NCBI GenBank assembly: GCA_036558265.1
Contig: DATBFY010000758.1
Coordinates: 1-6,886, forward strand
Direction of reading: 5' to 3'
Source: RYN-433 sp036558265
Lineage (GTDB): Bacteria > Planctomycetota > Phycisphaerae > Tepidisphaerales > Tepidisphaeraceae
DNA length: 6,886 nucleotides
Both the position numbers and the translations under genes were made by a program. How positions within the stretch are numbered: the first letter of the stretch is position 1; each line of letters starts with the position of its first letter. The notes beneath the pieces were generated by a model. That model did not search any database, was not told the DNA's origin, and saw only the letters and a list, made by a program, of their open reading frames with translations. Below, one piece after another: positions 1 through 6,200 of this stretch.

Positions 1-1277
1 TGGACTGCGGCGGAAGCCGCCCCGGCGCGCCGGGCCATCTTCATCCGTGCCGTCATCGACCCGGCGGGAACGGTTGGCGGGTTCTGGGCCGCATCCGGAT
101 TCTTCCGCAACTCGTTCAGGTCGTACCGGAACGGGAAGTTCTCGAAGAACATCTCCGGCGCCAGCGCGGCGTCCATGTAAATCTTGCCGGCGATGAGGGT
201 TAGGAAGCCATCCCGGCAGACCTGGGGCGAGGGCTCAAAACCGGCCTGGCGATACATCCGCCCAAAGCCCCCGTCGCCGGACATGAAGCGACGGATAACG
301 GACCACGTGAGGGGGCTGGGGTGTGGAAGCGTTTCGCCCAGGTTGTGCACCACCCACGGCCCGCGTCCCTTTTCGAGAAGTTCTCGAAGTTGCGCGCGGG
401 TGGCCGAGAGAAGGTGTTCGTATGCCTCGGCCTCTTCGAGAGTTGTGATCGGCCGCGACTGGAGCAGGTAAAGTTTGCCCTCGTGGATCGCCCACTCGAT
501 GTCCTGCGGGCCGCCGAAGTGACCGGCGGCCTGGAGGCCGAGCTTCCAGAGGCCCGAGACATCGGGGCCCTTGACGCATGGGATGCGGCGCCTGTCATCG
601 GGCACCGGAACTTCCTCATGCCGACCGGGCGGGATGAGGACCTGTTTATCTGCGATCCGGGCGTGGACAACGCGGCCGGTGTTCTTGTCGATGCGCAACA
701 CGTCCGGTTGGACCAGGCCCGAGACGACCGCTTCGCCCAGGCCCCAGCTTGCCTCGACGAGCATTTCCTCCTTCGAGCCGGTCTGCGGGTTGGCGGTAAA
801 GAGCACGCCAGCGACGTCGGAGGGGACCAACCGCTGCACAACGACTGCCATCGCCACCTGGGAGAGCGCGATACCGTGCTCCTTGAGATAGGCACGGGTA
901 CGTGGAGAGTCCAGCGACGCCCAGCAACACCGAACCCGATTAAGCAGCGCGTCCTCGTCGCGGATGTCGAGGAAGGTGTCGTACTGGCCGGCCATGGAGG
1001 CTTCGGACATGTCCTCGGCGGTGGCGGAGGATCGGACGGCGACGGGGGGGCTGCCCATGGCGCGGTAGGCGCGGGTGATCTCGTCAACCAGGTCGGAGGG
1101 GATCTCCTCCGAGCGGGTGTTGGCCCAGTAGCGGTAGGCGTCGGTGGTGACGCAGAAGCCATCGGGGACGTTGAAGCCGGCGCGGAGGAGGACGCCGAGA
1201 TTGACGGCCTTGCCGCCGGCCAGGGCCTTGTCTTTGCAATCCGCGAGGGGTTGAAGGAGGGTCACGGTTTGGAGCAT
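1..1277 (-). CDS. PEP/pyruvate-binding ATP-grasp enzyme (PEP synthase / rifampin phosphotransferase type), C-terminal half outside window
   Basis: The visible 425 codons form a PPDK_N-type ATP-grasp domain, which in this family uses ATP to phosphorylate a swivelling histidine domain that passes phosphate to pyruvate or to a drug. Motifs in order: GGKAVNLG at residues 21-28, VPDGFCVTT at 37-45, VRSSATAED at 81-89, AGQYDTFLDI at 96-105, GVLFTANP at 157-164, EASWGLGEAVVSGL at 175-188, and DIEWAI and LLQSRPITT at 259-279. The last two contain expected nucleotide/metal ligands. Residues 310-425 (NLGETLPHPSPLTW and onward) begin the middle domain; the histidine domain would lie beyond base 1. The protein is probably cytoplasmic. 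The ATG at 1277 fits the family N-terminus but has no Shine-Dalgarno sequence. An in-frame GTG at 1322 would overlap the upstream stop but adds only 15 residues encoded by an intergenic repeat. It follows the propeller gene by 41 nt on the same strand. The spacing between the first two motifs is shorter than usual. The family is secure; the substrate is not. Confidence 0.88.
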   Translation of the reverse strand, partial: MLQTVTLLQPLADCKDKALAGGKAVNLGVLLRAGFNVPDGFCVTTDAYRYWANTRSEEIPSDLVDEITRAYRAMGSPPVAVRSSATAEDMSEASMAGQYDTFLDIRDEDALLNRVRCCWASLDSPRTRAYLKEHGIALSQVAMAVVVQRLVPSDVAGVLFTANPQTGSKEEMLVEASWGLGEAVVSGLVQPDVLRIDKNTGRVVHARIADKQVLIPPGRHEEVPVPDDRRRIPCVKGPDVSGLWKLGLQAAGHFGGPQDIEWAIHEGKLYLLQSRPITTLEEAEAYEHLLSATRAQLRELLEKGRGPWVVHNLGETLPHPSPLTWSVIRRFMSGDGGFGRMYRQAGFEPSPQVCRDGFLTLIAGKIYMDAALAPEMFFENFPFRYDLNELRKNPDAAQNPPTVPAGSMTARMKMARRAGAASAAV

Positions 1278-1287
1278 GGCGTCGGAA

Positions 1288-1308
1288 GGCAAAAGGCAAA
1301 CGGCAAAA
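1288..1308. repeat. Three tandem 7-bp units, GGCAAAM
   Basis: GGCAAAA, GGCAAAC and GGCAAAA stand in tandem, followed by GG. They fill half of the 41-nt gap between the propeller stop and the ATP-grasp start. On the transcribed strand this reads as TTTTGCC units. It supports placing the start at 1277, after the repeat. It may be a small slipped-strand repeat or part of a dispersed intergenic repeat. Confidence 0.6.
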
Positions 1309-1318
1309 GGGAAGACGG

Positions 1319-2860
1319 TCACTTGGGCGTCGCGCTCACGGCCTGGAAGGCGCGGAGGCCGCCGGTCTCGCTGCCGATGAAGAGTTTGTCGCCGGCGAGG
1401 GCGGGGGTGGAGAGGGTCAGGCCTTTCTCGCCGGGCTTGGCCTTGTTGTTCAGCTCCTGACGTTCGATGATTTTACCGTCGGTGGAATTCAGGAGGGCGA
1501 GATAGCCGTCGCTGCTGGCGGCGAAGAGCGTCGCGCCATCTTTGGAGACCGCCAGGCCCGCCTTGAGCGGGGCCTTGCCGCTGACGGACTGTGTCCAGGC
1601 GGGCTTTCCGTCGGTGAGATTGAGGGCGACGACGTTGCCGTTGCGCACGGGGCAGAAGACCTTGCCGTTGGAGACGACGATGCGACTCAGGACCGAATCT
1701 TCCATCGGTGCCTGCCATTTGACGGTTCCGGTCTTGCGATCCAGGGCCATGACGACGCCGGCCGGGTGCGGGTCGGCGTAGACGAAGTCGCTGTTGCCGC
1801 CGCCGACGAGGACCAGGTCGCCGTCGAGCGTGACCGGGCCTGTGATCGGGTAGGGGGCCTTGGTCTTCCAAAGCTCGCGCGGGAGGTTTTTCGCTTTCAG
1901 CTCTAGATCGGTTTCGGATCGCAGCGCGACGACGGCATTGCCGTTGAAACCCGAGCCGATGTAGGCGATGCCGTCATCGGAGATGGCGGGCGAGGACTCG
2001 GGGTCGGCGACGTCATGTTTCCACAGCTCTTTGCCGTCGGAGATGCGGACGGCCAGGACGTAGCCGGGGTGGGTCTTGGGCTTGTGATTGGCGTCCTCGA
2101 TCGCGCCCGCGCCGACGACGGCGAGGTCGCCGTGGATGGCGGGAGACGATTCGATGTGAAGCGGCGTCTTCACCTTCCACTTCAACTCGTGGGTGCTGGT
2201 ATCGAAGCAGAGGAGGGAGCAGTTGTCGTCCTCGTGGAGCCCTTGGCCGACGATGAGATATTTCTGGTCGGGCGTGAGGGCGGGGGAGGAGAAGAACGCT
2301 TTCAGGTCTTCGTCGCCGGCCTTATCGACTTTCCAGATCTCCTTACCGGTGTTGGCGTCGAGTGCGTAGAGGACGCCGAAGAAGGAGGCGACGTCCTGAA
2401 CGGCGGCGGTGCCGAAGACGCGGTTGGATTTGTCGGCGTAGGCGGGGGAGGAGAGGACCATCGCGGTCTCGTCGGGGACGTAGTTCCAGACCGGTGTGAT
2501 CCTAATCGCCCTTTCGGCCGCGATCAGACGCATGGCGAGGTCGGTCCAATCCTCTTTGGGGATGGAGTAACCCGTCATCGTTCGGTCGGGGGTTTTCTTG
2601 TTGGTCTGTGCGGCCTGGGCGGGTGAGGAAAGGAGGTGTGCGATGCCGAACCACAGTCCTACACCGATCGATATGACTGCAAGGGGCACCCAGGGCTTGC
2701 GTCTGAATAGTGCGAGGAGCTCGTTGGGTTTGAGGAGGACCGCGATGACGCTGGTGAGGGAGGCGACCAGCGTGGGGACGAGCGCCGCGCCTGCGTTGAC
2801 GAAGATGGGCACGACCGCCAACGTTTGACACGCGTGCGAGCTGAACGGCTCGGTCATCAT
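1319..2860 (-). CDS. Membrane-anchored PQQ-like eight-bladed beta-propeller protein
   Basis: This 513-residue protein has hydrophobic segments at about residues 13-43 and 57-79, joined by a short loop with R53, R54 and K56. By the positive-inside rule the loop is cytoplasmic and the rest is periplasmic. From residue 130 the chain repeats about every 50 residues. Units start with SSPA-like motifs near 137, 191, 238, 289, 340, 392, 433 and 484. Each continues to a PQQ-repeat strand such as LYALDANTGKEIWKV (164-178), VLAVRISDGKELWKHD (268-283) and VMALDRKTGTVKW (370-382). This gives eight blades, as in BamB and quinoprotein dehydrogenases. I see no catalytic quinoprotein signature, so a binding or scaffold role is more likely than enzymatic use of PQQ. 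The start is an ATGATG pair with AAGGA immediately upstream. It is the first gene of a probable two-gene operon and diverges from the TPR gene. The fold is secure; the function is unknown. Confidence 0.88.
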   Translation of the reverse strand: MMTEPFSSHACQTLAVVPIFVNAGAALVPTLVASLTSVIAVLLKPNELLALFRRKPWVPLAVISIGVGLWFGIAHLLSSPAQAAQTNKKTPDRTMTGYSIPKEDWTDLAMRLIAAERAIRITPVWNYVPDETAMVLSSPAYADKSNRVFGTAAVQDVASFFGVLYALDANTGKEIWKVDKAGDEDLKAFFSSPALTPDQKYLIVGQGLHEDDNCSLLCFDTSTHELKWKVKTPLHIESSPAIHGDLAVVGAGAIEDANHKPKTHPGYVLAVRISDGKELWKHDVADPESSPAISDDGIAYIGSGFNGNAVVALRSETDLELKAKNLPRELWKTKAPYPITGPVTLDGDLVLVGGGNSDFVYADPHPAGVVMALDRKTGTVKWQAPMEDSVLSRIVVSNGKVFCPVRNGNVVALNLTDGKPAWTQSVSGKAPLKAGLAVSKDGATLFAASSDGYLALLNSTDGKIIERQELNNKAKPGEKGLTLSTPALAGDKLFIGSETGGLRAFQAVSATPK

Positions 2861-2865
2861 TCCTT
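2861..2865 (-). promoter_or_regulatory. AAGGA Shine-Dalgarno-like site abutting the propeller start
   Basis: On the minus strand the order is AAGGA-ATG-ATG. The spacing is 0 nt to the first ATG and 3 nt to the second, both shorter than the usual 5-9 nt. Initiation may favour the second ATG at 2857, or depend on coupling with the five-codon frame that starts at 2874 and ends within this start. Confidence 0.35.
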
Positions 2866-2878
2866 GACTCTCATGTTA

Positions 2879-2896
2879 AGCCGGGTTTAATCGGCT
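2879..2896. repeat. Inverted repeat AGCCG / CGGCT in the propeller gene leader
   Basis: A 5-bp stem with an 8-nt AT-rich loop lies 18 nt upstream of the minus-strand start. It would fall in the 5' untranslated part of the propeller mRNA if the promoter candidate is right. The stem is short, so its importance is doubtful. Confidence 0.22.
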
Positions 2897-2908
2897 CGTC
2901 CTGTGAGT

Positions 2909-2922
2909 GGGTATCCATACCC
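2909..2922. promoter_or_regulatory. Operator-like palindrome GGGTAT-CC-ATACCC
   Basis: This is a perfect 6-bp dyad with a 2-nt spacer. The spacer is too short for a stable RNA hairpin, so a protein-binding site is the more natural reading. It covers the candidate -10 box of the minus-strand operon. No regulator gene is visible in the window. Confidence 0.3.
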
Positions 2923-2942
2923 GCATGTCGTGGCAGTAGCAA
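2914..2942 (-). promoter_or_regulatory. Weak candidate promoter for the propeller/ATP-grasp operon
   Basis: Read on the minus strand, TTGCTA (2942-2937) and TATGGA (2919-2914) are separated by 17 nt, about 54 nt upstream of the start codon. The match to sigma-70 consensus is poor in both boxes, so this is only the best candidate seen. The -10-like box lies inside the dyad at 2909-2922, which would let a bound regulator block it. Confidence 0.22.
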
Positions 2943-2981
2943 ATACATCCATGGCGCGGTGAGCGTTGCGAGCCACGCGTG

Positions 2982-3000
2982 CGTTGCAGAGGCAGCAACG
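2982..3000. repeat. Inverted repeat CGTTGC / GCAACG with alternative partner
   Basis: CGTTGC at 2982-2987 can pair with GCAACG at 2995-3000 across a 7-nt loop. The same CGTTGC occurs at 2964-2969, so two mutually exclusive pairings with one right arm are possible. In a GC-rich background this may be chance. Confidence 0.25.
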
Positions 3001-3018
3001 GGGGCGATTTAGATCGAA

Positions 3019-3032
3019 GTGTTGTTCAACAC
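3019..3032. promoter_or_regulatory. Operator-like palindrome GTGTTG-TT-CAACAC
   Basis: This is a second perfect 6-bp dyad with a 2-nt spacer, the same geometry as the one at 2909-2922 but a different sequence. It lies 187 nt before the TPR start and about 160 nt before the minus-strand start. A protein-binding site is possible; I see no promoter element beside it. Confidence 0.28.
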
Positions 3033-3037
3033 ACGTA

Positions 3038-3059
3038 GCGGCTGGCCGTAACAAGCCGC
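3038..3059. repeat. Inverted repeat, 6-bp stem, 10-nt loop
   Basis: GCGGCT (3038-3043) is complementary to AGCCGC (3054-3059). It begins 5 nt after the palindrome at 3019-3032. The four T's that follow start only 7 nt past the stem, too far and too few for an intrinsic terminator. Confidence 0.3.
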
Positions 3060-3176
3060 AGAGACATTTTGAAGAATGCGCAGGGATTTCGTTGTCAGCC
3101 CGTAAACGTCACCCGCCTCTCAAGTCGTGCGCGGGCGCGTGTGAACGTGCCGTCAGGGATGTGGCGCGGGTCGGTG

Positions 3177-3187
3177 CACCTCCTTTC
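3177..3187 (+). promoter_or_regulatory. Anti-Shine-Dalgarno-like 11-mer in the TPR leader
   Basis: CACCTCCTTTC equals the conserved 3' end of bacterial 16S rRNA as I recall it. It lies 18 nt before the TPR start codon on the mRNA-sense strand. It cannot bind ribosomes itself, but part of it (CTCC) is complementary to the GGAG ribosome site just downstream. The sequence match is plain; a function is speculative. Confidence 0.3.
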
Positions 3188-3195
3188 GCAATTAT

Positions 3196-3199
3196 GGAG
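3196..3199 (+). promoter_or_regulatory. GGAG ribosome binding site that decides the TPR start
   Basis: GGAG ends 6 nt before the ATG at 3206 and overlaps the competing ATG at 3194. It therefore favours 3206 as the true start. CTCC at 3180-3183, part of a longer anti-Shine-Dalgarno-like run, could pair with it across 12 nt. Confidence 0.55.
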
Positions 3200-3205
3200 A
3201 CTTCG

Positions 3206-6200
3206 ATGGAACGAACGACTCCCGTCGTTGGACTGAAGCGGGTCGGTGTGGCCGCGCCCCTGGTGCTGGCGGCGGCGCTGGCGGCCGGAGCGCTGACGGG
3301 CGTGGCGCGGGGGGCCCAGGAGAAGCCCGCAGCGGCGAATGCGCCGGCGAAACGGGCGCCGGCCAAGCCGGCCCCGAGCGCGCCGGTGCAGCAGCAGCAG
3401 CAGCAGCCGAAACAGCAACCGGCGGACTCGGACGCGCAGGCGGCGGCGATCCTCAACGACGCCAAGCAGGCGTTCGAGCAGAAGAACTACGGGCCATCGG
3501 TCGCGAAATATCGGGAGTTCCTGCAGAAGTTTCCCAACCGTCCCGAGGCGCTGGCGGCGCAGTACGGGCTGGGGATTGCGCTGGCGCAGGCGCCGGACCG
3601 GGATTGGAACGCGGTCATCGTCGCGCTAACGCCGGTCGTCGCCTCGGACAAGGCGCCGGACAAGGGACGGGCGCACTACTGGCTTGGCGTGGCGCTGCGG
3701 GCGACAGCCGAGCAGGAGCTCGCGCCGGTGAACGATCCGCGGAAGGTCCTGACGGACAAGGCGAAGGAGAAGCTCGCCCGCGCCGCGGCGGAGTTGTCTG
3801 CGGCCGACTCGGTCCTCGCCGGTTCGATCAATGCCAAATCCAATGCCGAGGCGCTCGAACTGGCCGCGGGCGCGAAGGTCGCGTCGGCCGAGGCGCTGAA
3901 TGAGCTTGGCAGGCACAAGGAGGCGGCGGAGGTGGCGAAGGTGTTCGCGTCCGACGCCACGTGGTCCAAGAGCGCGCAGCGGAGCGCCGGCCTGGTGGCG
4001 CTGGGGGAGGCGCAGGTCGCGCTGGGCGATTACCCGCACGCGTTCGTCGCGCTGGCGCAGGTTGCGCCATTCGACCAGATCGGGACGGGGCTGGAGGCGC
4101 GGTACCTGCTGGGCCGGATCCAGCAGGAGACGGGCGAGCGGCCCGAGGCCGTGGTGCAGTACGAGGCGGTGATCAAGGGGTACCTCGAACAGCGGCGCAA
4201 GGCCGAACAGTCCTTGCGTGACAAGCAACACTGGCAGGACCGTCCGATCGAGCAGATGCGGGCGCAGGCGTTGGTGCGGTCGACGCCACCGGCGTACGTC
4301 GCGCAGGCGGGGTACGAGGCGGGCACGATCCAGTTCGAGTACGGCCAATTCGCGGAGGCGGCGGCGAAGTACCAGAGTTTCCTGCAAGGCGCCCCGCGAT
4401 CGGAACATGCGCCGCTGGCGCAGCTTCGCGAAGGGATCTGCTACGTACAGCTCAAGCAGTCGGCCGAGGCGCAGCGGGCGCTGCAGCCGTTCCTGGAGAA
4501 TCCCGCGTTTGCCGACCAGGCGACGTGGTGGATGGCCAGGTTGCTGCGCGGGCAGGTCGAGCCTGCGGCGGCGGGGCAGCATCACCGCCAGTTGCAGTCG
4601 GCGCTGCTGATGTTCGCCCGCGCGGCGGACAAGGCGCAGCAACTGGGCAAGACCGACCCGGCCGCCAAGGCGCGCCGGGGCGACATCCTGATCGACCTGG
4701 CGGACACGATGGTGCTGCTCAAGCAGTACAAGGATGCGGCGCCGTTCTACGAGCAGGTTGCCGGTGATCCGTCGAATCCCGAGCGGGCAGAGATCGCGCA
4801 TGAGAAGTGGGCGATGGCGCTCAGCAGGGACGGGCAGTTCGCCGGCAGCGACGCCGCGTGCAAGAAGTTCCTCGACAAGTACCCGCGAAGCATGCTCCGG
4901 CCGTCGGTCATGTACTGGCAGGCCGAGAACGCGTACCGGCAGGGAACGGAGCTGGCGAAAAAGCCCGATGCGAATACGCCGGCCGTCCAGGAGCAGATCA
5001 AGAAGTTCCAGGAGCAGGCGGCGGCGCAGTACCAGGCGGTGGTGGACAAGTACCCGGAGTTTGCCCAGGCGTCGTCGGCGCGCTTCGGCCTGGGCATGGC
5101 GTATTACCGGCAGGGGGAATTCGCCAAGGCGGCCAAGCAACTCGAGCGCATCCTCGACAACGATCGGGTGGGCGAACTGGCGGCGGCGTCGTACTTCCAG
5201 GCGGACAGCCTGATCAAGACGATGCCCGAGAACGCGGACGACGCACTTTCGGCGGCGCGGTTGTCGGGACAGTTGGAGCAGGCGTGCAATCTCCTCTCCG
5301 CGTTCGTGGGTGGTGAAGAGCGGCCGGAGACACCCGACGCGATGCTCAAGCTGGCGGACTGCTATCAGCGACAGGCGGGGATCCTGGCGGACCAGCAGGA
5401 GAAGGCCAAGGCGTTCCAGAGCGCCCGCGAGACGTACGACCGGCTGCTCAAGCGATATCCGAAACACCCGGCGTATGCGCAGGCGGTGATGGATCGGGCG
5501 CGGTGCATGGCGGCGACCGGCGACTCGGGCAGCGCGATCAACGAACTCAACCGCTTCCGCAACGACACGGCGCTGGCGAGCAGCGAGGTCGCGCCGCAGG
5601 CGCTGATCAAGCTGTCGGAGTTGATGGTACACAACGGCCGGGCGGTCGATGCGGCCGCGATGCTGGAGAAGGCCCGCGCGACGTACGAGCCGCAACTGGC
5701 GAAGGATCCCAAGCGCGCGGACTGGATCCCGGGCCTGCGGTATCAGCACGCGGTGGCGCTCAAGGAGTCGGGGCGCGGCAAGGACGCGCTGGCGCTGTTC
5801 GACGCGATCATCAGGGAATTCAAGGATCGGCCCGAGGCGGCGGAGGCGTCGCTGGCGTCGATCCAGGTGCGCAAGGACGAGGTGCTGGCGAAGCTCAAAT
5901 CCGCCCGTCAGGCGATCGCGGCCATCCCCGTGGACAAGCCGGTGGACGCGAGCCTGAGCGCGAACGAGACGGAGGCGATCAAGGCGGTGACCGAGATCGC
6001 CAACGCGCTGGGCGAGCACGCCGAGCGGATCGCCGAGAAGTCCGAAGGCTCGGACCTGCACGTGCGAACGCTGCGCGACGCGGCGTCGTCGTGGAAGGCG
6101 ATCGCGGATGCCGAGATCGAGACCGCGCGACGCGCCAAGGCCGAGGAATCGCTTAAGAAGCTGAAGGAGCGCCTGGCGAAGGAGCCGTCGGGCGCGGCGG

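Larger units (their letters stand above)
2861..3205. other. Divergent intergenic region, dyad-rich, no gene
   Basis: This 345-nt stretch separates the minus-strand operon from the plus-strand TPR gene (or 333 nt if the TPR gene starts at 3194). I see no coding region beyond trivial frames. It is less GC-rich than its flanks in places. Five short inverted repeats lie within 2879-3059: 2879-2896, 2909-2922, 2982-3000, 3019-3032 and 3038-3059. An 8-bp palindrome CACGCGTG lies at 2974-2981. I found no convincing sigma-70-type promoter on the plus strand; a weak candidate exists on the minus strand. No hairpin is followed by a good T-run, so no terminator is called. Confidence 0.8.

Noticed and set aside
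200..1162. A 320-codon minus-strand frame inside the ATP-grasp gene
   Set aside because: It is a shifted frame of the same strand, rich in Pro, Ser, Arg and Thr. The ATP-grasp frame has ordered conserved motifs and this one has none.
321..1460. A 379-codon plus-strand frame opposite the ATP-grasp gene
   Set aside because: It is in register with the ATP-grasp codons, overlaps the end of the propeller gene, and encodes a Gly/Val/Asp-rich chain with no family motifs. The minus strand here carries clear ATP-grasp motifs.
2015..2626. A 203-codon plus-strand frame opposite the propeller gene
   Set aside because: It is again the in-register complement of a real gene, low in complexity (Gly, Val, Asp). 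The propeller repeats on the minus strand explain the region fully.
3038..3070. Intrinsic terminator (hairpin followed by T's)
   Set aside because: The T's begin 7 nt after a 6-bp stem with a 10-nt loop, and there are only four. No gene ends just upstream on that strand.
3047..3187. Possible 16S rRNA 3'-end fragment (CGTAACAAG at 3047-3055 and CACCTCCTTTC at 3177-3187)
   Set aside because: In 16S these two motifs lie about 40 nt apart; here the gap is over 120 nt and the sequence between them does not match. The short matches do not make an rRNA gene.
3159..3238. A 25-codon plus-strand frame overlapping the TPR start
   Set aside because: The AGGG upstream is too close to the ATG to act as a ribosome site, the peptide has no features, and it overlaps the well-supported TPR start.
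3109..3465. Cysteine-rich minus-strand frame with a run of Cys residues
   Set aside because: The Cys and Leu runs are the shadow of the CAG repeat and Ala/Pro codons in the TPR tether. No start signal is placed correctly: the good Shine-Dalgarno match at 3187-3177 has no start codon at a usable distance.
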